A DNA stretch of 64,000 nucleotides from Sambucus nigra (taxonomy: Eukaryota; Streptophyta; Magnoliopsida; Dipsacales; Adoxaceae), in assembly GCA_949130495.1 (NCBI GenBank), contig OX422210.1, positions 638,252,585-638,316,584 on the forward strand, given 5' to 3'. Under the pieces are notes generated by a model. It saw nothing but the letters and a program-made list of their open reading frames with translations, ran no database searches and was not told the DNA's origin. Positions 35,639 to 48,540 of the stretch are shown in pieces (positions within the stretch are counted from its first letter, which is position 1; each line of letters opens with the position of its first letter). A program made the position numbers and the translations under genes.

Positions 35639-36619
35639 GATAGGTCGACCACTAGGAACTTTTTTTAAATAGTAGAAAATCAATCTTTCGTTCCGAAAGT
35701 GAGGGGTAGAGTGGCACACCCCATAGAGTAGGTTGTTCTCGATTAAACCTAATCAGGGGAGTAATGACTGGATGTATGTGCTTTGGTAAAAGTCCCATGG
35801 CTTCGAATGTATCTAAGGATAATATATGTGTTGAGTTTCCAGTGTCAATCATTACCATTTTCATGTTAGCATTCCCTATGATCAGTGAAATGACAAAGGG
35901 ATAGTCATAAGATAGGAGAATTCTTCTGAGATCAGTTTTCGGGAAGAGTATCATTGGAACCCCCTTGGGGGCATGATGCGGGAGAGAGACATCATTCATA
36001 TGCACTCCTTAATGTTGTATGCTTTTGAGGTGGGCTTTCTTGGATGTGGTATAGAGTGAACCCCCGACAAAGCCTCCGAAAATGGCATGCAAATCAATCA
36101 TGGGGACGTCGCCCTTGTTTTTATTATTGTTGTTATTGCACTAACCTTTGTTGACGTATTTGGGTGCAAAATCCTTGAGGTAACCCATGTTATTACCCTT
36201 CGATGGATTCTTTCAACTTAAAACAATCGATGGTATTATAGCCTTGGTGCTGATGGAACCGACGGTACTTGGATTTGTCCCTCCATTCATTTGTGGCCCT
36301 AGTTGCCTTGGGTAGAGGTAAGATATCCTGAGATTCTACTGCTGCGAAGACTTTTTCAATGATTATTGTGAGCGGAGTGAAGTGCTTTGCTTCTGGAGAT
36401 CCATTCCTTTTACCTCCGCCCTTATTCTTCTTAGACTCAACTGCTTCAGAGGACTCCCCAAGATAGGAGAAGACATCTTTCCTCTTTCCTTGGTGAGTAG
36501 AGGTTGTGGTACCTCTTACTAATATGGTATCCTTGAAATTCATATATTTTTTAGCCCTTTTGAGCAGCTCAGTCATGGATTTTGGAGGCTTCTTGATGAA
36601 AGACCTTAGCAAGTCTTCT
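35639..36619 (-). pseudogene. Retand type gag-protease, copy B
   Basis: Gag tail SMTELLKRAKKYMNFKD, then KYRRFHQHQGYNTIDCFKLK at 36193-36250, a Cys kept here but lost in copy A. Protease VMIDTGNSTHILSLDTFEAM near 35780-35850 with an intact D-T-G, going on to LYPSLSERKIDFLLF where the Athila-like element breaks it. Less damaged than copy A (9465-10370). Confidence 0.75.
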
Positions 36620-37085
36620 TGACATAGCAAAAAATAATGAAATAAAATGATCAAACTCTAAACTCTTGAATCCACAAGACAAAAGCCTCACAAGAACTCC
36701 AAAGAGTGAATAAACTCCAAATTATATTGATAGTAAGAATGATGTGATTACAAACTTACACCTCTTGCCTATATATAAGCAAGTAAAAAAGGAAAGAAAA
36801 TTTTAAAATTATACACACTTAAACCACTAGAGAAAGCAATGGAAGAGATTAATTAACACCTAAACCACCCATTTAAGGAAATCTTTAAAAATTATAGAAT
36901 TTTTCTTTGTGATTCATAGTGAACATTGAGGTTTACCACTTATCATAATGCAAGAGGCACTCGATTTATATTTATTTTATCCAAGGAAGAAGCAAAGACA
37001 AAATGTTACTGCTAGTGGTTCTGTTCATACGAACAATACCCTCGATCACTGTTCATATGAAAAGTGTAACTGTTGTTCCACATAA
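36620..37085 (-). repeat. 3' LTR of the minus-strand Ty3/gypsy element, copy B
   Basis: TGACATAGCA ... CCACATAA; the final TCA of copy A is changed to TAA. ctccccca follows. Confidence 0.7.
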
Positions 37086-40000
37086 CTCCCCCATACTTGG
37101 AGAAAACTCGTCCTTGATTTAGGGTGAAGCGGCTCGTCTGGGGGATAATACTCAAATAGTTCAGCAATGTTAAAGGTGGATCAAATATTCATATCATATG
37201 GTAGTTCCACCACATATGCATTGTCGTTAATCTTCCCAGAGATACGAAATGGCTCAAACTTCTTGTTCCTCAGTTTACAATAACTACCTACTAGAAATAT
37301 ATTTATGTGCAAATAATCCATAACTAAATCTCCAACCTTAAAATTTTTTATCCTCCAAATCCATCCTGCGTTGGGTTCGTGTCAGCCCCAGCACAAAGTT
37401 CTTGGATAGATCCTCCTAAATATGCTCTGGCAATAACAGTGGTGTATGAAATCATGTATTTTGTACCTATCCTTTCACAGTCTGGAATATGGGACATTTC
37501 ATCACGTATCTGCCCATGTCTCACTTCAAATGTGGCCAGAAATAACGACCTTCTACAAAGTAATGCTCTTTTCCTTAACTAGATGCCTACGAATCCTCCG
37601 TTATGCATCTCTATGATAATCTTCTCCCGAAGGGATGTCCTCGGAATGCACAGATAATTATCCCGAGAGAGGAAGTCGTCATGGATGTGAAAATCTCCAG
37701 TATTCAGCTTCAATCGACACTTCTCCCAACTGTCTTGAAAGTATTCATTATCCTCATACTAATCCTTTAAGTAATCAAATCTTATGACCTCTGCACTAAT
37801 AATAGTAATTAAAGATGGTCTCCTCCCTATGTCATCAACCACCTTGTCCATCTGTCCAGATTTGTGTCGTGGAGAAAAAGTTAACTTTTATAGGAAAGTT
37901 ATCCAATGAGCATGCATCTTATTCATAGTTTTCTGACTATGAACAAACTTCAAGGCATGGTGATCACTGTAGAGTAAAAATTCATGTTGGTTAAGATAAT
38001 GTTCCCAATTCCGTAAGTCACAAAACACCGCAAAGAATTCCATCTCATAAGTGGTCCATTGATTCCTCGCCTTGTTCATCTTCTCACTAAAATAATCTAT
38101 TGGCCTTCCTTCTTAAGACAGAAAAGCCCCAATCCCTATAATAGAGGCATCACATTCAACCTCATATATTTATCAAAGTTTCTTAAGGCCAATACTGGTG
38201 TAGAACAAAGTTTTTCCTTAGTAATTCAAAGCTATCCTTTTGATCCGCTCCCCACTAGAATTGTTCCTTCTTTATAGATAAAGTCACTGGTGCAACTATG
38301 GTGCTAAAATTTTGAATAAACCATCGATAAAACATTGTAAGTCTATGGAAATTGTGTACGTCGGTCACTGTCTTAGGCATGGGCCAATCTTTTATGGCTC
38401 GCACCTTTTCTTTGTCAACCTGAATGCCATCCGGCCCCAAAATAAAGCCCAAAAATAGTAATTGTCGTATCATAAAGTTGCACTTTTTCAAGTTTATATA
38501 CAGCTTATGGGCACGCAAAGTCAGCAAAACATCTCTCAAGTTCCCCATATGATCCGCCTCATTGCGACTATATACAAAATGTCGTTAAAATAAACAACAA
38601 TGAATTTACCGATGAATGGTTTGAGCTCCTGATTCATAAGTCGCATGAAGGTACTGGGAGCATTTGACAAGTCGAATGGCATAACCATCAACTCATATAA
38701 TCCTTCTTTAGTCTTGATGGTTATCTTTTATTCATCTCTAGGACGGATACTAATCTGGTAATAACAACTATACAAGTCTATTTTTTTTAAGACCTTAGAT
38801 CCTTCCAACATATCCAACATGTCATCGAACCTTGGGATCGAAAATTTGTATTTCACTGTGATTTGTTGATGGTGCGACTATCCATGCTATCCTCCAGCTT
38901 CTATCCTCCTTTAGCACTAACAAAGTAGGGACAGTCAAGGACTCATAGTTCCTTGGGTCGTCCTTTTTATAACAGTTCTTGAACCAAATTCTCATGCTCC
39001 TTACAACTCCACCTGTAATGGGGTAAGTTCGATAGACTATCCTCGAAAACCAAATCAATATGGTGTTGTATGTCACGCATTGGTGGAAAGTTATATGGTA
39101 ACTCTGCGAGAATCAAATCCCAAAATTTTGCCATAATCGGTTACAAAATCTCAGGGATAAGTGTAGCTTCTCCAATCTCTCCCTTCACAACCCGTGTTAT
39201 TCCCTTTTTCTCTTCCTTTATTAACTCCAAAAACTTTTTTTCCTCCAATACTATGAAATTCTTACTCTCCACTTTAGAAGCATTGGACATAATTTCTCTT
39301 TCATTGGTTGGAATAAGGACAACCTTCTTCTCATGCCATACAAATTGGTACATGTGATCTTTGCCCTTGTGGGTGACGTCTACATCATATTTCCATAGCC
39401 TCTCAAGTGATACATGATAAGCATTCATGTCTATGACATCGCAGATGATCTTATCTTTACAATTCTTTCTAATTGAGGAAAAAACTTGGCATACCTCTAT
39501 TGCACGCACTTTTGATCCTCTCTTGGCCCAGTCTATTCTATATAGCTATGGGTGTTTCTCAATATCCAATTATAGGGCCTTAACCAGTGCTTTGATCACA
39601 ATATTCTCGTTGCTTTCACTGTCCATTATTACATTGCACACTTTGTTGTTGATTGTACAATGTGTTTTGAATATATTGTATCGTTGATAATCAACTTCCT
39701 TCCTTAGAACGAGTAATAATCTTTGCACCACACAAGCCACATGTTTCTCCGTTAATAGGCTCTGAGATTTTAGCCTCATCGTACTCATCTTCTACTGGTT
39801 CATAGTCTTCCCCTTCCTCATTATCAACCATGTTTATTCGCGGCCTCATGGGACACTCGTTAGACTTGTGCCCTAGTTGTTAACAACGATAGCATTTAGT
39901 TGTTACAGTAAAAGCGTAATGGCCAAGGTTAGGTTGGTTTTGTTACGTCTGAGGATTCAATTCACCACCCTAGGTACGGTTGGTACCCGTTCCTCGATCA

Positions 40001-40230
40001 CGAATGTTGGCTCGATATTGAACTGGGTTATTGGTATAAACTTCTCTTTGTCTATTATTAGTCCTGCATATAATGCTTTAGTTGGATCTCGTCAATTAGG
40101 CCTCCAAAATAGGTTCAATATTCGTTGTTTCTGATAAACTCCACGTGGTGCGGAGGCAAGTCAGGTCATGAATTTCTGGTCAAAGTTCTTTTATGAATCT
40201 AGTGATTTGTTGGATCTATATCTCAATCAA
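37086..40230 (-). pseudogene. gag-pol of the Reina/Galadriel-like element, copy B
   Basis: Integrase end 37086-37345, integrase zinc-finger part 37500-37570 (KCPIFQT again), RNase H 37888-38079 ([24 protein letters not shown]), RT 38255-39110 with VVYFNDIL near 38580 and FLGFILGPDGIQVD at 38420-38460, protease 39570-39788 (NVIMDSESNEN, D-S-G now D-S-E), zinc knuckle near 39870-39900 with the same stop as copy A. About 560 bases of integrase and about 740 bases covering the gag start are deleted. Confidence 0.8.
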
Positions 40231-40251
40231 ATAAAGGGATCTGATAGCAAC

Positions 40252-40656
40252 TGACGTAGCAAAAAATAATAAAATAAAGGGATCAAAAACTAAACCCTTG
40301 AATCCACAGGGCAGAAACCTCACAAGACCTCAAAAGAGTTAACAAACTCCAAGCTATATTAATGGTAAGAATGATCTGATTACAACCTTACACCTCTTAC
40401 CTGTATATAGAAAAGTAAAAAAGAAAATAAAACATTAAAATAATACACACTTAACTCACTATAGAACGAAATGGGAGAAATGAATTAACACATAAACTAC
40501 CCATTTTAAAAATCTTTAAAAATTATAGAAGTGGATTTTGTGGTGTATTGCTTCGCATAGTGTGTATTAAGGTTTACCACTTATCATAGTGCAAGAGGTA
40601 CTTGATTTATGTTTATTTAATCTAAAACAGACTCTTACTGCTACCAGTATTGTTCA
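40252..40656 (-). repeat. 5' LTR of the minus-strand Ty3/gypsy element, copy B
   Basis: TGACGTAGCAAAA ... TGTTCA, matching 15262-15666. The primer-binding site ctgatagca is kept just to its left. Confidence 0.6.
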
Positions 40657-41246
40657 TATTTGAACAATATTCATCATTGGAAGATGTTGTGCATCTTGAT
40701 TCCAAAATTTGAACAATTTTTCAACATTTGAACACATATCACCATAATGTTTCCCAAGAAAGTAAGTGTTCCAGAAAAGTATCCTCTCTTTCACCACCAT
40801 AAATTCTCATTACAACCATATTTGCTTTAAATGTCTACTTGTTAGGAGTATATGTGCATTCACGAAACATAATTAACATACAATGTGTGTTGAAAGTTTA
40901 TCAAAAGGCAACTTTCAAACACGATACAACTCGATTTTATGCCTTATCCGCAACACTCTAAGCAACATTATTAGACATCTTAAAACCATAATTAACAACA
41001 ACTACTAACTACTGCAGTGTTTGGATGCACGAACCAAATTGTATGATTCTTTGGCATTGTACGCACTTCAAGTAGGCATGTATGTTCCATTTATTCTCAC
41101 GAACTGCTAAACATCATCTTTAAACATTTGTACAACATGCTTTATACACTCACGATCATCTAGGCAACAGCAATGATTTGGTGCGGTGATATAAATTCGT
41201 CAACATATATCTTCTTCAGATAACTCACAAATATCACTATGATCCT
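40657..41246 (-). pseudogene. MULE-like transposase fragment, copy B
   Basis: Same reading as 15667-16256 (APNHYCYLDDRECIKH region replaced here in part by substitutions). It is interrupted at ATCCT by the copia element and resumes at 49196 on the other side. Confidence 0.4.
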
Positions 41247-42110
41247 TATTGGAACAACTGTGCAATACAGTTGTTATGAAAAACTTTGAAAAGAACAAAT
41301 GCCTTTACTCTTTGACAGCTTATAGCCCACGCCTTTGTTTTCTTAGTTCCACGTCGGTAAGGGACTAACATTTGGTGTGGTACATTTACAATTTTTGAGG
41401 AATAAATAGGCAAGTCCTTTGGGCATTAAATGTTTTGTGTGTATGGGTGGGAGACTTATTGGGTCAAGCCACACACGCGCGCGTGCCGCCGTCGCCGTCG
41501 CCGTCCGACCGGCCCGGCCCGTGGGCTTTGAATTAATTATTTTTCTGAGTTATAAACGGGGTTGATTTAGTATCCCAACTAACCCATTTTTTCCCACTAA
41601 ACCCACATTTTCTGCCCATTAATGTCATTTTTTTTCGCAATAAAAGGAGGTTGATACCTTCGTTTTTCCAACACAGTTTTGAAAAAATAAACTCCTACCA
41701 CAAACAGTTCCCAGAGAAATTTTTTTCACAGAAACAAAAATAAATATTCATCCCATGGATAATTATTACACCACATAAATGATTAATCTTTCGCCAGATT
41801 AATTACAGTTTCAGATTTGAGCAATATTACGGAATGGGTGTTGATTGAACGAATTTGGTTCGTTCTACCAGTTCGTAGTTTTTTATTTTCCAGGCTGTTT
41901 TATCCTGGGGGTGACGGGGCTATAGAATGTCAGTACAAATTGGAGGCAGAGTCGCGAAACACCTTAAAGAGAGCGACATTGTTCGCGACTCAGCCATCAT
42001 TCTAGTCTGTCCAGTTCTGAAATTCTTATATTTTTCTGTCTCGGTTTATCAGCTCCTAATGGGTAATTTACTTCCTTATTTAATTCTGCATTTAAATTGC
42101 TGCTACAACA
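41247..42110 (+). repeat. 5' LTR of the copia element, copy B
   Basis: It begins TATTGGAACAACTG (TG changed to TA) and ends GCTGCTACAACA. The CG-rich trinucleotide run at 41486-41504 is interrupted by gtc units, unlike the pure run in copy A. Confidence 0.9.
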
Positions 42111-42135
42111 ATTTTAAGGTGTCTGTTATTCTGCC

Positions 42136-45100
42136 ATGGACAAAATTAACTCAACCAACCTTAACAAGCCTCTCAAATATGAAGGCCAAAATTTTAAACG
42201 TTGGAGCAAAAAATTGTTATGTTATTAAACTACGAAAAAAGTCACATCTTGTGTTCAATTTGACAACCCCGTAGTAAATAATCCGCCAACTGTTGAGGAA
42301 AGCAAATCTATTAGGACTTGGGAGGAAAATGATTTTCTATGCAAGAACTATATTTTGAATGCTCGTAGTGACGAACTTTATGACTATAATGCCAACTATA
42401 AAACTGCAAAAGATGTTTGGGATGCTCTTTTTAAAAAATATGACACAGAGGAGGCTGGTGCTAAAAAATATGTCGTCAGTCATTATTTGAAATTTCAAAT
42501 GACTTATGACAAATCTTTTGTTGATCAAACCCATGATTTGCAAATGATTGCCCATGAAATTATTTCTGAGGGCGTGGCTTTAGATGAGAAAATTCAGGTG
42601 GCTGTGATTATTGATAAATTGCCTCCACTATTCAAATAGTTCAAAAATATTTTGAGGCATAAGTCTAATGAATTTTCACTAGAGTCACTCATTACTAAAT
42701 TGAGAATTGAGGAGGAATCCAAAAAATAGGACTACAAAGATGAAATTCGTGTTGTGTCCAACAACAAAAATCATAAAAAGAACCACACTCTAGTTGTTTT
42801 AAAGGCAAACGGGAAAAATATGAAATTTAAAAAAAAGAACCACAACTAGAATTTTAAAAATTAGACTCAGACTCGGAATAAGAATAAGCACCCTGGAAAT
42901 GGACAGTCTAGCAACTCATGGCAGTTTCTCTATTTCAAGTGTGGTAAGCCTAGCCATATGGCTCACAAATGTCACAAAGTGCCACACGAAAAAGCGAATT
43001 TGACCGAAGAGGACTTATGTGCTATGATTTCAGAAATCAACATGGTTAGCGGTGTCGAAGGGTGGTGGTTGGATACTGGCGCTTCCCGCCATATATGTTA
43101 TGATCGTGCTCTTTTTAAGACTTATTCTGAGACTTTAGATAAGAAGGTATTGTTGGGTGATTCTCACTCCACTAAGGTTACTGGTACTGAAAATGTGGAA
43201 TTAAAGTTCACTTCGGGAAAGATTATGATCCTCAAAGATGTTCTTCACACTCCCGAGATAAGAAAAATTTTGGTTTCGGGTTATCTTCTCAACAAAGCTG
43301 GCTTTACTCAAACTATTGGTGCTGATTTATTTACGTTGACCAAAAATAGAATTTTTATAGGCAAGGGTTATGCCACTGGTGGGATGTTTAAATTGAATGT
43401 TGATGCTATGAATAAAATTTCTCCTTCTGCTTATATTGCTTGTTCATTTAATATTTGGCATGCTAGACTTTGTCATGTTATTAAACGACTTATTAAAAAT
43501 ATGAACACTTTAGGATTAATTCCAGAATTATCATTAAATGATTTTGAAAAATGTGAATGTCGTAGTCAAGCAAAAATTACTAAAATACCACATAAATCGC
43601 TTTCTAGAGAATCTGAAACACTTGATTTAATTCATTCGGATATTTGTGAATTGGATGGTGTCACCACTAGAAATGACAAACGTTATTTTATTACTTTTAT
43701 TGACGATTGTTCTGATTATTCATTTGTGTATTTAATGAAAAATAAAAGTAAAGCGTTTGACATGTTTAAAATTTTCTTAAATGAAATTGAAAATCAATTT
43801 AATCGAAAAATTAAAAGGTTACGTAGTGATAGAGGCACCGAATATGATTCTGCACCATTTATTAAATTTTATAAAACTCACGGTATTATTCACGAAAAAA
43901 CTGCCCCTTATTCGCCCGAAATGAACGGTAAATCGAAAAGATAAAATAGGACATTAACTGAATTAGTTGTTTCTATTTTATTAAATTCGGGGGCTGCCTC
44001 ACATTGGTGGGGGGAAATCATTTTGACTGTGTGTCACGTATTTAATAGAATTTTTAAGAATAAAACGAAAATATCTTCTTATGAAATTTGGAAAAATATT
44101 AAGCCTAACGTGTCATACTTTAGAACGTGGGGGTGCTTAGCCTATGTACGTATACCCGACCCTAAAAGGTCTAAATTCGCTAGTAGAGCTTATGAGTGCG
44201 TTTTTGTAGGCTATGCTATTAATATCAAAGCATACCGATTTTATGACCTAAAAAATCAAGTAATAATTGAATCAAATGACGTTGATTTTTATGAAGATAA
44301 ATTTCCTTTTAAATTGAGAAATAGTGGGGGCGAGTCATCCACTAATATTTTCTTAAATAAAGAAAATAATGAATCCACTTTAGAACTTCGAAAAAGTAAA
44401 AGGGCTCGTGTGGAAAAAGATTTTGGTCCCGGCTTTTATGCTTACACTTTAGAGGAGGATCCTAATACTATTCAAGAAGCTTTATCTTCTTTAGATGCCG
44501 ATTTATAGCAAGAGGCTATTAATGATGAAACGGATTCTTTGGAAACAAATAAAACTTGGCATTTAGTGGACCTTCTTCCTGGGTGTAAAACAATTGGGTG
44601 TAAATGGATTCTTAAAAAGAAATTAAAACCTGATGGCACTGTTGAAAAATATAAGGCACGTCTTGTTGCCAAAGGTTTTAGACAACGAGAAAATGTAGAC
44701 TTTTTTTTATACCTTTTCATACGTGACTAGAATAATGTCTATACGTGTACTTTTTGCCATAGCTACCTTAAATGATTTAATTGTACACCAAATGGATGTT
44801 AAAACTGCATTTTTAAATGGAGAATTAGAAGAAGAAATTTATATGTATCAACTTGAAGGTTTTATTATACACGGTCAAGAAAATAAAGTTTGTAAATTAG
44901 ATAAATCTCTTTATGGACTCAAACAGTCACCTAAACAATGGCATGATAAATTTGATAGCCTAGTCATCTCCAATGGGTTAAAATAAATGAAAGTGACAAA
45001 TGCATTTATTATAAATATGTAGAGAACATTTGCACTATCATATGTCTTTATGTTGATGACTTGCTTACATTTGGTTTTAATATTTATGTCGTTGAAAATG

Positions 45101-46008
45101 TTAAATCGTTATTGTGTGCCAATTTTAATATGAAGGATTTGGGTGAAGCTAGTGTAATATTGGGAATTAATATTACTAGGTCAAAAAAGGGACTTTCTTT
45201 GGATTGGATCAATCTCATTACATTGAGAAAGTTCTAAAGAAATACAATTACTTTGACTGTAAACCTGCTAGTACTCCATTTCATCCTAGTGTAAAGTTAT
45301 TTAAGAACATTGGCGACAGTGTAAACCAAAATTCTTATGCAAGCATCATTGGTAGCTTAAGTTATGCTACTGATTGCACTAGACCTAACATAGCTTATGA
45401 TGTGGGAGTACTATATAGATTTACCAGTAAACCTAGTATGGAGCATTGGCATGCTATTGAGAGGGTCATGTGGTACCTTAAAAGGACGATGAACCTCGGA
45501 TTACACTATAATGAGTATCCCATTGTCCTTGAAGGATTTAGTGATGCTGATTGGAACACACTATCTCATGATTCTAAGGCTACTAGTGGATATATATTTA
45601 GCATCGCTGGTGGTACAGTCTCTTGGAAATCTAAAAAATAAACTATTTTGGCTCAATCCACTATGGAGTCTGAGATGATAGCACTAGCTACTGCTAGTGA
45701 AGAGGCCAGTTGGTTAAGAAACCTCTTGTCAGATATCCCATTATGGTAAAGATCGATACCAGCCATTTTGATTCATTGTGATGGTACCTTTGGCTATTGC
45801 AAAACTAGAGAATCGTTATTATAACGGTAAGAAATGACAAATACGTCGTAAACATAGCACTGTTAGAGAATTTATTTATATGGGTGCTGTGAGGGTGGAT
45901 CATATATGGTCTGAACAGAACTTAGTTGATGCTTTGACGAAAGGACTAGCTAGGGAGAAGGTGTGGAACACCTCGAAAGGGATGGGACTAAATCCCTTGG
46001 ATACATGA
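42136..46008 (+). pseudogene. copia gag-pol polyprotein, broken
   Basis: Gag starts MDKINSTNLNKPLKYEGQ, with stops after 42200 and at 42637. Knuckle FLYFKCGKPSHMAHKC lacks its first Cys. Protease WWLDTGASRHICYD near 43065-43100 is intact in D-T-G. Integrase 43400-43960 has the first two catalytic Asp (HSDIC, RSDRGTEYDS), but the Glu position reads Lys (NGKSKR) and a stop follows. RT has VHQMDVKTAFLNGELEEE at 44780-44840 and an intact LYVDDLL near 45050. RNase H reads GFSDADWNTLSHDSKATSG, then a stop in place of Gln after WKSKK. The end reads GLAREKVWNTSKGMGLNP, stop 46006-46008. The lineage within copia is left open. Confidence 0.88.
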
Positions 46009-46559
46009 GTCACTGGTGATGGTAACACAATATATAGACTGGAGATCCCAAGAAATATGTTCAAAAGGTAATAACAAGTCACAACTGATATGGGTTGAAT
46101 CATGTTATTATTAATTAAATTTAAACGGGGTTTTACTCCGAGTTCATCCCTATAGAGCATGATATCCTGAAGCGAGTTAAGGATGAGTCATATAACTCTT
46201 AATGATATCTATAGCTCTATTTTGAGTGGGGTACCTAGCTTCAGGAGTATTCTTGATAGAATCACCTAAGTGAATGTGGAAGTGTTGCCGCTTCCTATGG
46301 ATATTTTAGGAAAATTCCTAAAGCGTTTACTATACTAAGATATAAGCACATGGCCGTAATGTGATGCGTATTAGAACTACACCCAAGTAGGGTTGTGTGT
46401 GGGATGTTGTCAGAGATAGAGTTCAAAACTACGATTACTCTAGTATATTATGAATCATCTTTGCTACGTAAAGGTTCAAGTCGAAAGACACCTTTGCTTA
46501 TGCACAACTATATGATTTATTGCTCGATAAAATGTTTTCAAATTTTGCAAGTAGGGGAT
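46009..46559 (+). other. 3' non-coding region and polypurine tract of the copia element
   Basis: No gene. It ends in gcaagtagggga directly before the 3' LTR, a fitting polypurine tract. Confidence 0.6.
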
Positions 46560-47900
46560 TGTTGGAACAACTGTGCAATACAGCTGTTATGCAAAACTTT
46601 GAAAATAATAAAAGCCTTTACTCTTTGACAGCTTATAGCCCACGTCTTTGTTTTCTTAGTCCCACACCGGTAAGGGGCTAACATTTGGTGTGGTACATTT
46701 ACAATTTTTGTGGAACAAATGGGCAAGCCCTTTGGGCACTAGATGCTTTGTGTGTATGGGTGGGAGACTTATTGAGCCAAGCCACACATGCCGCCACCGT
46801 CCGTCGGTCCTTTCGGCCTGGCCCATGCCCGTGTCCGGGTCCTAGGTCTTGGGCTTGGGCTTGGGCTTGGGCTCATTAAGAATTAATTTTTTGGACATTT
46901 AAATAACTCGTTTTGGGGCTTTAAATTAATTATTTTTCTGAGTTAAAACCGTGGTTGATTTAGTCTCCCAATTAACACATTTTTTCTCCCACTAAACCCA
47001 CGTTTTCTGCCCATTAACGTCATTATTTTTTCGCAATAAAAGGAGGTTGATAGCCCCATTTTTTCAACACAGTTCTCAGAAAATAAACTCCTACCACAAA
47101 CAATTCTCAGAGAAATTTTTTTAACGGAAACAGAAATAATTATTCATCCCCTGTATAATTATTACACCACAGAAATGATTAATCTTTCCCTAGATTAATT
47201 ACAGTTTCATATTCGAACAATATTACGGAATGTGTGACTACTCGGATATGATTATGATAAACCATATTTAAATCATGCTTACCGTATGGGATGAAGATAA
47301 TGTGTTATTAGAATATATAATGTTAAGGTATTGTGTTCAGTCTAATCCTACCTTCATAACTTATGAAATATTAAATTAGTCACAAACACAAATTTGTGAA
47401 GTCTTCGCTAGGAATGTTCAAGTTCGGGACTAGTTTTGGCCACTATAATACAATAACTGACATGAGGTGAAAACTAGATAGTTGTAGATATATGAGTTAA
47501 GTTTGTAACACAACAAACGGTGTGTAAAACAAAGGTCCTAGGAAGAAGTTATGCTGAAATTACGAATAAGGGGTAAAGTAGTCATTTAGCTTTAAAGGAT
47601 ATTTTGTCTTATATGGCGACACATATCATATTTTGATTGGACCAAGGGGAGGTGACTTATGCCGACTTTAAAACCTTGAAATGACCTCCTCATTTAGCCA
47701 AAATCAGGCATGAGAGAGTTTGGCTTGAGGAGATAGAATCGGGAAGCTCGGGAAGCAGAAAGTGAGGAGAAAAATTGAGAAAAATCCATAGGAAATTACG
47801 ATAAAGTCCCTAAGGGAAGAAGAACCGGTTGAACAAGTACCAGACAAAGGCACGGGAAAAACACATGAAGTGGCCAAGGTGAGTGTACTCACTGGAAAGA

Positions 47901-48140
47901 GATATATTATACACGGTTATGGAGATGATTTGAATATCATTCACGGGTAAGATGTATTACACATGGTTATGGATATGATCTGAATATCATTCACGAGTAA
48001 GATGTATTACATATGGTTATGGATACGATCTGAATATCACTCACTGGTAAGATGTATTATACATGGCTATAGATATGATCTGAATATCACTTATTGGTAA
48101 GATGTATTATACATGATTATGGATATGATCAGAATAATAT
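47901..48140 (+). repeat. 50-bp tandem array in the solo LTR
   Basis: Nearly five units in strict 50-bp register, starting at 47901, 47951, 48001, 48051 and 48101 (gatgtattayacatgg, tatgatctgaatatca). Confidence 0.95.
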
Positions 48141-48315
48141 TGAATATGAATTTGTTCATTTCGGTTTACCAAAATGGGAGGTTACTCCCCGACCCGGAAT
48201 GGGGGAGATTTTTCTATTAAAGACAAGGGGTTACTCCTCGACCAGGAATGGGAGAGAATGTCTATTGCAGACAGGATATGTGAATCATGATTCGGATAAG
48301 TTGATCATTCTTTAT

Positions 48316-48540
48316 GAATGAGCCGGATAAGTATATAATTGGTAGTTCTTTATGAATGAGACGGATAAGTATATGATTAGTCATTCTTTATAAATGAGCC
48401 GGATAAGTATATAATTGGTAATTCCTTATGAATGAGCCGGATAAGTATATAATTGGTAACTCCTTATGAATGAGCCGGATAAGTATATAGTTGGTAATTC
48501 TTTATGAATGAGACGGATAAGTATATAATTGGTAAGAGCA
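48316..48540 (+). repeat. 38-bp tandem array in the solo LTR
   Basis: Six units starting at 48316, 48354, 48392, 48430, 48468 and 48506, each with gaatgagccggataagta followed by tataattggta. Confidence 0.95.

Larger units (their letters stand above)
28356..36619 (-). mobile_element. Tat/Ogre-Retand type element fragment split by an Athila-like insertion
   Basis: Gag and the N-terminal protease (35639-36619) and the protease end plus RT (28356-29223) lie on the same strand in the right order for one element, separated by a complete LTR element at 29224-35638. The gag side is cut by an LTR at 36620, the RT side stops at 28356. Confidence 0.7.
36620..40656 (-). mobile_element. Ty3/gypsy element (Reina/Galadriel-like), copy B
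   Basis: Counterpart of 10371-15666, shorter by about 1.3 kb because of two deletions. It has the same unmatched outer flanks: Retand gag on the left, MULE-like coding on the right. Confidence 0.75.
35715..42976. repeat. segmental duplication, copy B, second part
   Basis: Matches 9465-17990 in order, with two internal deletions in the Reina-like element (at 37351 and 40226). The copia element at its right edge is complete here. Confidence 0.85.

Noticed and set aside
47901..48540. CRISPR-like spaced repeats
   Set aside because: These are head-to-tail tandem arrays without unique spacers, in a plant LTR.
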